64,000 nt of DNA from contig JAIXYI010000051.1 of the NCBI GenBank assembly GCA_027490305.1, positions 21,379 through 85,378 of the forward strand, given 5' to 3'. The notes below the pieces were generated by a model. That model saw only the letters and a list, made by a program, of their open reading frames with translations. It was not told where the DNA came from and made no database searches. Shown here piece by piece: positions 7,670 to 16,088 of this stretch. Position numbers and translations under genes: made by a program. How positions within the stretch are numbered: the first letter of the stretch is position 1; the number at the start of each line of letters is the position of its first letter. This stretch comes from Flavobacteriaceae bacterium (lineage in GTDB: Bacteria > Bacteroidota > Bacteroidia > Flavobacteriales > Flavobacteriaceae).

Positions 7670-9274
7670 ATGAAGAAGAAGCTACTACTCCTCGCCCTTT
7701 TCCAGGTATGGCTGACCTTCGCGCAGGAAGATGCCTGGGTATATTTCACCGATAAACCCGACGCCGCGTCTTATCTTGCGAATCCGTTGTCGATGTTGTC
7801 ACAGCGCGCACTTGACCGTCGGGCGGCGCAGGGAATTTCGGTTGATATCGCCGACGTTCCGCTTCACCAGCCGTATCTTCAGGCCCTGGCAGCGGTGCCC
7901 GGTATCGAAGTGAAGTCGGTTTCGAAGTGGTTCAATTGCCTGCACGTACGCGGAAGCGAAGCCAGTATCAATTCCCTCACGTCACTTTCGTTCGTTGATC
8001 ATATCGTGTTTGCGAATTCAAATTTGAACCCAGCGCCGCGCCGTCCGCAAGGCAGGCTCTCACGAACGGCGAAATGGGCGGATATACAGGTCAATTATCC
8101 CTATGGAAGTTCGGAAAACCAGGTGCAGCAGTTGAACGGACACCAGTTGCACCAAATGGATTTCACCGGTTCTGGGAAGTATATCGCCGTACTCGACGCG
8201 GGTTTCCCCGGAGTTGATACGGCCTCACCGTTTCAGCGCCTTCGGGATAACAACGGTATTCTCGGCGGCTATGATTTCATAAACGACGACACCAATTTCT
8301 ACTCCGGCGGCAACCATGGCACGACGGTCTTGTCTACCATGGCGGGCTACGTGCCCAATGCTTTGGTCGGTACAGCCCCAGATGCCTCGTATTACCTATT
8401 CATCACCGAAGACGTGGCATCCGAGAACCCGGTAGAAGAATCCTATTGGGTGGAGGCAGCCGAACGGGCCGACAGCCTTGGTGTCGACGTTATCAATACG
8501 TCGTTGGGCTATTTCGGCTACGACAATCCCGATTACAGCCATACCTATGCCGATATGAACGGCGCGACCACCTTCATTTCAAAAGGAGTGAATATGGCGT
8601 TCAGTCGCGGCATGATCATCGTGGTGTCGGCCGGAAACAGTGGTAATAGCGACGAACCGCACATTGGGGCACCGGCTGATGCTATATCGGCCTTGACGAT
8701 AGGTGCAGTAGACGCTTCCGGCCAGTATGCCAGTTTTAGTTCGATCGGTCCTTCCTATGACGGACGTGTGAAACCGGATGTCGTGGCACAGGGTGCGTCA
8801 GTCTTCGTAGCCCAGCCCACCGGTGCCGTGACGATCTCCAACGGCACGTCGTTTTCGGGTCCGATTACCGCCGGACTCGTCGCCTGTTTGTGGCAGGCTT
8901 TGCCCGAGATGAGTAACCAGGAAATCATCGACCTGGTGCGCCAATCGGCCAGTTTGTATGACAATCCGACCACGCAGTTGGGCTATGGCATTCCGGACTT
9001 CAATTTGGCGCTTGCCATGTCAGTAGACGGATTCGAACCTACGCCGTATGCCGTTTTCCCCAACCCTTTCGACCAATCCCTTACCGTAACCCTTCCAAAA
9101 GTCGCAACCGGCGCCACGCTTGAGGTGATGGACACCACCGGAAAACGGGTACTCGAAGCCCCGCTCAACGCCCTGAGCCAAACGTTTGAACTTTCGGGCC
9201 TCGCATCGGGCTTCTACTTTTATAAAGTACAATCGGGCGCGATGGCACGAACCGGTAAACTCGTAAAACGTTGA
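7670..9274 (+). CDS. Secreted S8 family (subtilisin-like) serine peptidase with T9SS type A sorting tail
   Basis: The 534-residue protein has a signal peptide (about 1-18, ending TFAQ), a subtilase domain and a T9SS C-terminal sorting domain. The catalytic triad is visible as D176 in AVLDAGFPG, H216 in NHGTTVLSTMAG and S394 in NGTSFSGP. Residues about 455-534 (VFPNPFDQSL ... LASGFYFYKV ... GKLVKR) are the type A sorting tail that directs export across the outer membrane by PorU/V-type machinery. The region between signal and catalytic domain (about 20-130) may be an inhibitory propeptide. The next gene follows after 1 base. The upstream DNA is the 150-bp repeat array. Confidence 0.93.
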   Translation: MKKKLLLLALFQVWLTFAQEDAWVYFTDKPDAASYLANPLSMLSQRALDRRAAQGISVDIADVPLHQPYLQALAAVPGIEVKSVSKWFNCLHVRGSEASINSLTSLSFVDHIVFANSNLNPAPRRPQGRLSRTAKWADIQVNYPYGSSENQVQQLNGHQLHQMDFTGSGKYIAVLDAGFPGVDTASPFQRLRDNNGILGGYDFINDDTNFYSGGNHGTTVLSTMAGYVPNALVGTAPDASYYLFITEDVASENPVEESYWVEAAERADSLGVDVINTSLGYFGYDNPDYSHTYADMNGATTFISKGVNMAFSRGMIIVVSAGNSGNSDEPHIGAPADAISALTIGAVDASGQYASFSSIGPSYDGRVKPDVVAQGASVFVAQPTGAVTISNGTSFSGPITAGLVACLWQALPEMSNQEIIDLVRQSASLYDNPTTQLGYGIPDFNLALAMSVDGFEPTPYAVFPNPFDQSLTVTLPKVATGATLEVMDTTGKRVLEAPLNALSQTFELSGLASGFYFYKVQSGAMARTGKLVKR

Positions 9275-9275
9275 T

Positions 9276-10229
9276 ATGAATAGCATTACCCAACTATTTG
9301 GCATACAATATCCCATTATACAGGGCGGCATGATCTGGAACAGCGGCTGGCGGCTTGCGAGTGCGGTGAGCAACGCGGGCGGACTCGGACTCATCGGGGC
9401 CGGGTCGATGTATCCCGACGTGTTGCGGGAACATATCCAAAAATGCAAAGCCGCGACCGACAAACCGTTTGGGGTCAACGTGCCCATGTTGTATCCGAAT
9501 CTGGAGGAGATCATACAGATTATTGTCGAGGAAGGTGTTAGAATCGTTTTTACCTCGGCCGGAAACCCGAAGACGTATACGGCTTTCCTGAAGGAAAAAG
9601 GCATTACCGTGGTGCACGTCGTAAGCAGCAGCAAATTTGCATTAAAGGCACAGGAAGCCGGCGTTGATGCTATCGTAGCGGAAGGTTTCGAGGCGGGCGG
9701 ACACAACGGGCGGGAGGAAAGCACTACGCTCACCCTGATCCCGCAGGTACGACGCAACGTTTCCATTCCGCTGATCGCCGCAGGCGGTATCGCAACCGGA
9801 CGTGCGATGTTGGCCGCGATGGTCCTGGGTTCGGATGGCGTGCAGATGGGCTCGCGTTTCGCCGCCTCCGAAGAAAGTTCCGCCCATGATAACTTCAAGC
9901 AATTGGTCGCCGGACTGGAAGAAGGCGGTACCCAACTTACCCTAAAGGAACTCGCGCCGGTGCGGTTAATTAAAAATAAGTTTTACGACGACCTACAGGC
10001 GCTGTATGCAACCGGTCCGACCGTAGAAGAACTGAAAAACCTATTGGGCCGTGCGCGCGCCAAACGCGGCATGTTCGAAGGGGATTTGGTAGAAGGGGAG
10101 CTTGAGATCGGGCAGGTTTCTGGACTTATAGACAAGGTATTACCTGTTGAAGCAATTTTTGAGGAAGTCCTCGCGGAGTTCGAGCAGGCCCGACGGGAAG
10201 TGGCCGGACGCGATTTAATGTTCCCATAA
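9276..10229 (+). CDS. Nitronate monooxygenase family FMN enzyme
   Basis: A 317-residue TIM-barrel flavoprotein. IIQGGMIWNSGWRLASAVSNAGGLGLIG is the family's N-terminal flavin site, EAGGHNG holds the candidate catalytic H143, and LIAAGGIATGRAMLAAMVLGSDGVQMGSRF is the phosphate-binding end of the barrel. Members oxidise alkyl nitronates, although FabK-type enoyl-ACP reductases share the fold and cannot be fully excluded. It starts one base after the subtilase stop codon, so it is probably co-transcribed with it, though no functional link is obvious. Confidence 0.85.
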   Translation: MNSITQLFGIQYPIIQGGMIWNSGWRLASAVSNAGGLGLIGAGSMYPDVLREHIQKCKAATDKPFGVNVPMLYPNLEEIIQIIVEEGVRIVFTSAGNPKTYTAFLKEKGITVVHVVSSSKFALKAQEAGVDAIVAEGFEAGGHNGREESTTLTLIPQVRRNVSIPLIAAGGIATGRAMLAAMVLGSDGVQMGSRFAASEESSAHDNFKQLVAGLEEGGTQLTLKELAPVRLIKNKFYDDLQALYATGPTVEELKNLLGRARAKRGMFEGDLVEGELEIGQVSGLIDKVLPVEAIFEEVLAEFEQARREVAGRDLMFP

Positions 10230-10273
10230 CGTTTTGCTGCGCACGAAAGCATACCTTTCGGGAAAACCACGCG

Positions 10274-10432
10274 ATGAACCTACCTATCATTATCGTCGTC
10301 GGGTTGGCGGCCATTGGGTTGGTGGTATGGATGATACGGCGAAATGCCGCTGATCGCAAAGCGTATGAGCGCTCAGAAAACGCCGTACCCACCCTGTCCG
10401 AGACCGAACCTGACGAGGATTCCGAAAGCTGA
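10274..10432 (+). CDS. Small single-pass membrane protein (52 aa)
   Basis: The reading frame MNLPIIIVVGLAAIGLVVWM is one strong membrane helix followed by a short basic segment (RRNAADRKAYER) and an acidic tail. No family is recognised. It starts 44 bases after the nitronate monooxygenase gene on the same strand and ends four bases before the stop codon of the converging lysA gene, so the coding space is tight, which supports it being real. Confidence 0.55.
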   Translation: MNLPIIIVVGLAAIGLVVWMIRRNAADRKAYERSENAVPTLSETEPDEDSES

Positions 10433-10435
10433 TTT

Positions 10436-11641
10436 TTACAATTCTACAAGTACTTGATGACGCAGCAGGTCGTCTAAGTTTTCGCGTTCGCGGATGAGCG
10501 CCGCCTGGCCGTTTCGCCACAATACTTCGGCCGGCCGGTAGCGGGAGTTGTAATTGGATGACATCGAGAAGCAATAGGCGCCGGCATTGCGGAAACACAG
10601 GATATCGCCTTCTTTGATTTCCTGGATGCGACGGTTGTTCGCGAAGGTGTCCGTCTCGCAGATATAGCCCACAACGGTATAGAAACGTTCTTTTCCCTTG
10701 GGATTGGATACGTTCTCGATTTGGTGTTTCGAACCGTAGAACATCGGACGGATCAGGTGGTTGAACCCGGTATCGACGCCCGCAAACACCGTCGACGTCG
10801 TTTGTTTGACGACATTGACTTTGGTAAGGAAGAAACCGGCTTCACTCACCAGGAATTTTCCCGGTTCGAAGCATAGCGTCAGGTCGCGGCCATATTCTTT
10901 TTCAAAGGCGAGGAAACGTTTGGTCAGTTTTTTGCCGAGTTCTTCGATGTTGGTGGAAATGTCATCTTTTGCATAAGGCACTTTGAAACCGCTGCCAAAA
11001 TCGATGAAATCCAGTTCGGGGAAATGACGGGCCGCGTCAAACAGGATTTCGGAGGCGTAAAGAAATACTTCGATGTCAAGAATATCGGATCCGGTGTGCA
11101 TGTGGATGCCATTGATGTGCATGCCCGTGTTTTCCACAATCCGCAGCACGTGTGGCATTTGGTGGATGGAAATCCCGAATTTGCTGTCGATATGACCAAC
11201 GGAAATGTTGGAGTTACCGCCCGCCATCACGTGAGGGTTGATCCGGATGCAGACCGGGATGGTGGGGTGTTTGGCGCCAAAATGCTCGAGAATGGACAGG
11301 TTGTCGATGTTCACCTGTACGCCGAGCATGGCAACCTCTTCAATCTCTTCAAACGACACGCCGTTGGGCGTATACATAATGGCTTCGGGGGGAAATCCGG
11401 CGTAGAGCCCGAGCTGCACTTCCTGTAATGAAACCGTGTCGAGTCCGCCGCCGAGTTTTTTAAACAACGCCAATACACTGATATTCGACAACGCCTTTAC
11501 CGCGTAATGGATGCGTAGCCGCGGTACTTTCGCAAAGGCGTTCGCCAGGCGGTGGTACTGCGATTCGATTTTGTCGGCGTCGTATACATAGAGGGGACTG
11601 CCGTAGGTTTCAGTAAGCTGTAGTAAAAGGTTTGGCTGCAT
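10436..11641 (-). CDS. lysA: Diaminopimelate decarboxylase
   Basis: The 401-residue PLP enzyme converts meso-diaminopimelate to lysine and CO2, the last step of lysine synthesis. It has a fold-type III barrel with the PLP lysine K49 in IHYAVKALSN, the glycine-rich phosphate site FIDFGSGFKVPY, an EPGKFLV motif, and the C-terminal catalytic CETDTF and YN..YRPAEVLW segments. Length is normal for the family. The start ATG at 11641 is 22 bases downstream of a good -7 box. It stands alone on the minus strand. Confidence 0.95.
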   Translation of the reverse strand: MQPNLLLQLTETYGSPLYVYDADKIESQYHRLANAFAKVPRLRIHYAVKALSNISVLALFKKLGGGLDTVSLQEVQLGLYAGFPPEAIMYTPNGVSFEEIEEVAMLGVQVNIDNLSILEHFGAKHPTIPVCIRINPHVMAGGNSNISVGHIDSKFGISIHQMPHVLRIVENTGMHINGIHMHTGSDILDIEVFLYASEILFDAARHFPELDFIDFGSGFKVPYAKDDISTNIEELGKKLTKRFLAFEKEYGRDLTLCFEPGKFLVSEAGFFLTKVNVVKQTTSTVFAGVDTGFNHLIRPMFYGSKHQIENVSNPKGKERFYTVVGYICETDTFANNRRIQEIKEGDILCFRNAGAYCFSMSSNYNSRYRPAEVLWRNGQAALIRERENLDDLLRHQVLVEL

Positions 11642-11662
11642 TGTTCCGTTTCGTTAGGATCG

Positions 11663-11670
11663 CAAAGGTA
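11663..11670 (-). promoter_or_regulatory. -7 box of the lysA promoter
   Basis: The minus strand reads TACCTTTG, matching TAnnTTTG, 21 bases before the lysA start codon. Confidence 0.6.
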
Positions 11671-11740
11671 ACGCAGTGGGAACGAGGCAGCCAAAAGCTG
11701 GGTAAAAAATCACAAAATATAACAAATTGTTATATTTCGA

Positions 11741-12172
11741 TCATTGTGCGGGTTGGGCCATCCGTTGGAAGGAGAATGTATAACCGTCTACGTACGTATT
11801 GCTGACGGTGAGCCCATTTGTGGTAATCATATAGCAGCCATAGTCGACGCCGTCGATTTTCAGGACGGTGTCGCACAGGTCAGGCACTTCCGATGCTTCG
11901 ACGCTGTAGGTGTAGATACCGGTGTCGGGTCCGTCGTAGGCCATTGGGTCGACGTTATTGTTGACAATGGTGACGGTATTGTTAGACGGGTTGAACGACC
12001 AGGTGATGAGTCCGGGATCGTATTCATACGAGCCACCCGCAATGGAACCCGATGCCTGGGTGAGTTGGTAAATACCTGTGAATTCGGCCTCAGGACTCGC
12101 GCTGTCGTCATCGGAACACGAGAAGAGCAACGCGCCGCAGGCTAGTGGCAGGAGAAACAGAAACTTTTTCAT
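11741..12172 (-). CDS. Lipocalin-like surface lipoprotein, unknown function
   Basis: A 143-residue protein with a lipoprotein signal ending LLFSC, followed at once by SDDD, the acidic stretch that resembles the Bacteroidota signal for lipoprotein surface export. The rest is beta-rich (FTGIYQLTQASGSI ... ITWSFNPSNNTVTIVNN) with a disulfide-like Cys pair, resembling the lipocalin-like small lipoproteins of Flavobacterium. No ligand or enzyme motif is visible. It lies upstream of lysA, 99 bases away on the same strand. Confidence 0.7.
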   Translation of the reverse strand: MKKFLFLLPLACGALLFSCSDDDSASPEAEFTGIYQLTQASGSIAGGSYEYDPGLITWSFNPSNNTVTIVNNNVDPMAYDGPDTGIYTYSVEASEVPDLCDTVLKIDGVDYGCYMITTNGLTVSNTYVDGYTFSFQRMAQPAQ

Positions 12173-12258
12173 AGCGTTTTATTGGTTAGTCCGGTGTTCC
12201 GGAAGTGGTTCCAACCAAAAGATGCAAACGATGAAAAAGGTTGCGTCGAAGAACAAAG

Positions 12259-12406
12259 CCTAGCCCCGATGGGAGCGGATAGCCCACAGCCGGGGCGACC
12301 TGCTTTTTTCGGACGGCCCGCAGCGACCAACGGAAGCTCGCGGGACGCCGGTAAAAAAGCCGGCGCGGCGGCGCGGACTAGCAGCGTACAGCGGGAATTG
12401 CTGCCG
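12259..12406 (+). ncRNA. GC-rich flavobacterial intergenic element (copy A), possibly Flavo-1-like RNA
   Basis: Between the lipoprotein gene and sucC lies a GC-rich block starting TAGCCCCGATGGGAGCGG. It has a central pair GCTTTTTTCGG / CCGGTAAAAAAGC that can base-pair, and ends near TAGCAGCGTACAGCGGGA. The same order of elements recurs at 60271-60400. The pattern resembles a repeated RNA-like motif widespread in flavobacterial intergenic regions that I believe is catalogued as Flavo-1, but this was not checked. No open reading frame was found in it. Confidence 0.45.
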
Positions 12407-12465
12407 AATTAAAAAAATCGTGAAAAAGGCACGGGAAAACTGCGGAAAATATGCGGCCCATTCCG

Positions 12466-12473
12466 TATTTTTG
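12466..12473 (+). promoter_or_regulatory. -7 box of the sucC promoter
   Basis: TATTTTTG matches TAnnTTTG and ends 26 bases before the sucC start codon. Confidence 0.6.
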
Positions 12474-12499
12474 TGCCACTTTACACAAAATCCTAACAG

Positions 12500-13693
12500 A
12501 TGAACATACACGAATACCAAGGTAAGGAGATCCTCGCGGGCTACGGCGTGCGCGTGCAGCGCGGGATCGTGGCGAACAATCCTGCGGAAGCCGTTGCGGC
12601 CGCGAAGCAACTCACGGCAGAGACCGGCACCGGCTGGCATGTGGTGAAGGCGCAGATCCATGCCGGAGGGCGTGGCAAAGGCGGTGGCGTGAAGCTGGCC
12701 AAAAACCTTCAGCAAGTGGAGGAACTGGCCGAGCAGATCATCGGCATGAACCTGGTGACGCCGCAAACACCGCCGGAAGGTAAGAAAGTGCATAAAGTAC
12801 TGATTGCCGAGGATGTGTATTACCCTGGTGAAAGTGAGACATCGGAATTCTATATGTCGGTATTGCTCAACCGCGCGAAAGGGCGTAACATGATTATGTA
12901 TTCGACCGAAGGTGGTATGGATATCGAGGAAGTGGCCGAGCACCATCCAGACAAGATCTTCACCGTGGAAATTGACCCGTCGGTAGGCTTGCAGGCGTTC
13001 CAGGCGCGTAAGATCGCGTTTGACCTCGGACTTTCGGGCAATGCCTTCAAGGAAATGGTGAAGTTCGTAGAGGCGCTGTACAATGCCTATATCGGCAGCG
13101 ATGCGTCGATGTTCGAAATTAACCCGGTGTTGAAGACATCCGACAATAAAATCCTTGCTGTCGATGCGAAAGTAAACATCGACGATAACGCGTTGTACCG
13201 TCAGGCGAAAATTGCCGAAATGCGCGACGTGCGTGAGGAGAACCCGATTGAGGTAGAGGCGAAGGAAGTCGGCCTGAACTATGTTGATCTCGACGGTACG
13301 GTAGGTTGTATGGTAAACGGTGCCGGACTTGCGATGGCGACGATGGACCTTATCAAATATGCGGGCTTTGAGCCGGCGAACTTTCTTGACGTGGGCGGAA
13401 CCGCGGATGCGAAACGCGTGGAAACGGCGTTCCGTATCATTTTGCGTGATCCGAACGTAAAGGCCATCCTTATTAACATCTTTGGTGGTATCGTTCGTTG
13501 TGATCGTGTGGCCCAGGGTGTGATCGATGCGTATAAAAATATGGGCGACACCATTAAAGTGCCGATCATTGTGCGTCTTCAGGGAACGAATGCGGAACTT
13601 GCCAAAGAAATGATCGACAACTCGGGTATGCCGATTTTGTCGGCTGTTCAGTTCCAGGAAGCGGCTGACCAGGTAAAAGCGGCGTTGAGTTAA
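12500..13693 (+). CDS. sucC: Succinate-CoA ligase (ADP-forming) beta subunit
   Basis: A 397-residue ATP-grasp protein of normal length. MNIHEYQGKEILAGYGV is the canonical start. HAGGRGKGGGVKLA is part of the nucleotide site, and GCMVNGAGLAMATMD with the downstream NIFGGIVRCD is the C-terminal CoA-ligase segment. With the alpha subunit it makes ATP from succinyl-CoA in the TCA cycle. sucD is not adjacent: the gene is followed by a terminator and a converging gene, so the two subunits are encoded apart, as is usual in Flavobacteria to my knowledge. Confidence 0.96.
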   Translation: MNIHEYQGKEILAGYGVRVQRGIVANNPAEAVAAAKQLTAETGTGWHVVKAQIHAGGRGKGGGVKLAKNLQQVEELAEQIIGMNLVTPQTPPEGKKVHKVLIAEDVYYPGESETSEFYMSVLLNRAKGRNMIMYSTEGGMDIEEVAEHHPDKIFTVEIDPSVGLQAFQARKIAFDLGLSGNAFKEMVKFVEALYNAYIGSDASMFEINPVLKTSDNKILAVDAKVNIDDNALYRQAKIAEMRDVREENPIEVEAKEVGLNYVDLDGTVGCMVNGAGLAMATMDLIKYAGFEPANFLDVGGTADAKRVETAFRIILRDPNVKAILINIFGGIVRCDRVAQGVIDAYKNMGDTIKVPIIVRLQGTNAELAKEMIDNSGMPILSAVQFQEAADQVKAALS

Positions 13694-13717
13694 TCGACGA
13701 CGTTACATATAAAGAAG

Positions 13718-13745
13718 AATCCCGGTGAAAACCGGGATTTTTTTA
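13718..13745 (+). terminator. Rho-independent terminator after sucC
   Basis: AATCCCGGT (13719-13727) pairs with ACCGGGATT (13731-13739), loop about four bases, followed by seven Ts. Its right end overlaps the stop codon of the converging NTF2-like gene. Confidence 0.85.
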
Positions 13746-14117
13746 TTCTGCCTGTACGATGTGACCGTGGACGATGCGCCAGGCACGACCATCGAAACGC
13801 CAGACACGGGTGGTGCGCATGCGCGACCCAAATTCAATGTCGCGATAGATGCCTTTTCGTTCTTCGAGTGTATTGACGATTACCACCGACGTATAATCGG
13901 CTATGTGTTGCTGGAGCACCGTAATAGTATGGACGCGCATGATGCCAACATGGGACATCGGAATATTGTCGACACCGAGGAAAAACTCGCCGTATGCACT
14001 AACTGCGGTAATGTTGGGGGAAACGAGACTCCGAATCGCGTCGGCATCACCTGCTATGAAAGCACATAGCAGCCGTTGTTCGGCTTCCTTCACCAAGTGG
14101 ACGTGTGTTTTTGGCAT
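13743..14117 (-). CDS. NTF2-like/DUF4440 small protein
   Basis: The domain (KEAEQRLLCAFIAGDADAIRSLVSP ... TTRVWRFDGRAWRIVHGHI) has the SnoaL/DUF4440 pattern of cone-shaped NTF2-like proteins and no signal peptide. I chose the ATG at 14117 (MPKTHVHL, 124 residues), which gives the usual family length. The frame stays open to 14255 with another ATG at 14153, but that extension covers two hairpin-forming repeats and has no domain similarity. Substrate and role are unknown. Confidence 0.7.
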   Translation of the reverse strand: MPKTHVHLVKEAEQRLLCAFIAGDADAIRSLVSPNITAVSAYGEFFLGVDNIPMSHVGIMRVHTITVLQQHIADYTSVVIVNTLEERKGIYRDIEFGSRMRTTRVWRFDGRAWRIVHGHIVQAE

Positions 14118-14329
14118 GCATGCTTTGGCTCCGCTCTGTAAGCCAGGTTTCATTATAATTATCTGCCTGCCAAAGCGACCAGGCAGTCCTTCCCGCCCTA
14201 TACGGGAGGCCGGAAACGAGGGGAAGTTACCTGTATAACAGTCGAAAAGCGACATACCCTACCTCTTCAATCAAAAAAAAGTTACGTAATACGAATTATT
14301 CACGATTGAAGAGGCAATTAGCGGGCATT

Positions 14330-14731
14330 TTACGTGTTCTTTGGATTTTTCTTTCCGTTTTTGAAACGTACATTTTCCACTACCGGTGTCTTTTTAGCAT
14401 TCCGGGGTTTGGACGCCGGTTTTTTAGCTGCGGGTGCTTTTGGTGCAGGGGTAGCGGGCTTTTTAGGCTTCGGTGCCGTTGCGGCCAGCACGGTTTTGGG
14501 ATCTTTCGGTGCTTCGCGAGGACCCCGTAAATGGAGGACGAGTCCGTTGAGGAAATTACGCAGCACCTGGTCGCCGCAGGAAATGTATTTAGGGTGATCG
14601 GCGTTGCGGAAGAAATTCCCGACTTCTCCTTTTGAAATTCGGAAGTCTACCAGTTCGAGTATCTCGACGATCTGGTCGTCGCGCAGTTGCAGGGCTACCC
14701 GCAGTTTTTTCAGTATATCGTTGTTATCCAT
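14330..14731 (-). CDS. DUF1456 family protein (YehS-like) with a Lys/Pro/Ala-rich tail
   Basis: A 133-residue protein. NNDILKKLRVALQL and DHPKYISCGDQVLRNFLNGL are strong DUF1456 signatures and occupy residues 1-70. The remaining 60 residues are a low-complexity basic tail (PKPKKPATPAPKAPAAKKPA) that could bind nucleic acid. The family function is unknown. It lies seven bases after the esterase gene on the same strand, so the two are likely co-transcribed. Confidence 0.85.
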   Translation of the reverse strand: MDNNDILKKLRVALQLRDDQIVEILELVDFRISKGEVGNFFRNADHPKYISCGDQVLRNFLNGLVLHLRGPREAPKDPKTVLAATAPKPKKPATPAPKAPAAKKPASKPRNAKKTPVVENVRFKNGKKNPKNT

Positions 14732-14738
14732 AGTTGTA

Positions 14739-15542
14739 TTAATAAAGCCAGAGAATCGCGTCGCGAAATCCCTCGCGCCAGAGTTTTTCGTTGTGTTTGC
14801 CGTCTTTTACGACGATCTTCTTTGTGAGGTTTTCGCAGTAACACCTTTTCGTATCGAGTAGGCGCACCATGCGGTCGACGTCGGGTACCATTTCCTCGCT
14901 TTCGCTGTCGCCGCAAAGGAAGTAGACCTTCATTCGAATCTTTTCCTGTTTTTCGGCCAGGTCGTAAATCGCATCACTGAACCAAAAGGACGGGGAAAAA
15001 GCCAGTACTTTCCCAAATACCTCCGGATGTCGAAGCGCGGCATAGAATGAGACGAGTCCGCCTAGCGAACTGCCTCCGATGGCGGTATTTTTTCGGGTCG
15101 TTTTCGTGCGGTACACCCGGTCGATATGCGGCTTCAGGGTTTGCACGATAAAATCCACGTAAGCATCCGCGCCACCGCCGCCGTATTTTTCGTGTGGATA
15201 GGGCGTGAGTTCCGACAGTCGCTTCTCGCCGCCGTTTTCGATTCCGACCACGATGATGTTGGCGTTCAGGCTGTCCAGTGTCTCGTCGACTTCCCATTCG
15301 CCGGCAAAGGAGGTTTTGGCATCAAACAGATTTTGGGCGTCCTGCAGGTATAACACAGGATAGCGCTTCTTTTTATTGGAAGCGTATGATTTCGGAAGGT
15401 ATATCCATATTTTCCGTGGGCCGCCGAGTTGTGGCGCGTCAATCGTAAAAGTCGAGACCTGCGCCGAGGCCGTGCTTCCCTGTGCGTGTAAGCGAACCAT
15501 CACAAACACCAAAAGCGCGGTGAAAAGCAGAATGCGGATCAT
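14739..15542 (-). CDS. Secreted alpha/beta hydrolase of the putative esterase family
   Basis: A 267-residue protein with a signal peptide ending in HAQG (about 1-21). The hydrolase core shows IGGSSLGGLVSFYA with nucleophile S159, an acidic LCGDSES segment and a late histidine in DGKHNEKLWREG, as in the esterase D/Fes-like family (PF00756 type). Family members hydrolyse acyl or siderophore esters; the substrate here cannot be told. It is followed on the same strand by the DUF1456 gene and is divergent from the TerB-like gene. Confidence 0.8.
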   Translation of the reverse strand: MIRILLFTALLVFVMVRLHAQGSTASAQVSTFTIDAPQLGGPRKIWIYLPKSYASNKKKRYPVLYLQDAQNLFDAKTSFAGEWEVDETLDSLNANIIVVGIENGGEKRLSELTPYPHEKYGGGGADAYVDFIVQTLKPHIDRVYRTKTTRKNTAIGGSSLGGLVSFYAALRHPEVFGKVLAFSPSFWFSDAIYDLAEKQEKIRMKVYFLCGDSESEEMVPDVDRMVRLLDTKRCYCENLTKKIVVKDGKHNEKLWREGFRDAILWLY

Positions 15543-15557
15543 GGAAGGTGATTTGTG

Positions 15558-15565
15558 TATTTTTG
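15558..15565 (+). promoter_or_regulatory. -7 box upstream of the TerB-like gene
   Basis: TATTTTTG matches TAnnTTTG, ends 18 bases before the ATG at 15584 and supports that start over the in-frame ATG at 15548. Confidence 0.5.
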
Positions 15566-15583
15566 CTAAAAGTACGTAAATCG

Positions 15584-15985
15584 ATGGAGAACTACGAAGA
15601 AAGAATCAGCCTGTTGCACGATATGATTGCCTTTTCGGTCGTCGACGGCATGTTGCATAAAAAGGAGTACGAGTTCCTTTGGATGATCGCAAGCGACCTG
15701 AAAATCGACAAGACCACCTTTGATGGGATGTTCCACAGGGAAGACTATCCGACCGTTGTTCGCTCGGAGTTCGAGCGCATCAAACAGTTTTACCGGCTGG
15801 CATTGCTGATGCATATCGACGGCATACTGCACGAGAAGGAGGAGACGACTATTGCGCAGGCCTGTATCAATATGGGACTCAATCCGGCAGCTACGCGCCG
15901 CATCCTGCAACTCATGAAGCAATCACCGGATCGGGTGGTGGATGCGGATACCCTTTTTGCTGCTTTTCGCGCGCAACAAAACTAA
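15584..15985 (+). CDS. TerB-like small acidic helical protein
   Basis: A 133-residue, all-helical cytoplasmic protein (MENYEERISLLHDMIAFSVVDG ... HIDGILHEKEETTIAQACINMGL). The paired VDGMLHKKEYEFL and IDGILHEKEETTI segments look like the metal-binding repeat of TerB/DjlA-N family proteins. The role is unknown. An earlier ATG at 15548 adds residues that overlap the promoter box and lack similarity. It sits between the divergent esterase gene and hsp20. Confidence 0.65.
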   Translation: MENYEERISLLHDMIAFSVVDGMLHKKEYEFLWMIASDLKIDKTTFDGMFHREDYPTVVRSEFERIKQFYRLALLMHIDGILHEKEETTIAQACINMGLNPAATRRILQLMKQSPDRVVDADTLFAAFRAQQN

Positions 15986-16088
15986 AAATATGTCATTTTG
16001 ACACAAATCCATTATTAAACTCATATAAATCGGACTTTATGTCTGGTTTTATTGGGGTGGAATATCGTTTGTAAGGAGGGCGACAACA

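Noticed and set aside
9020..9898. 292-codon minus-strand frame
   Set aside because: Crosses the end of the subtilase and start of the nitronate monooxygenase gene on the opposite strand; both real genes have clear motifs.
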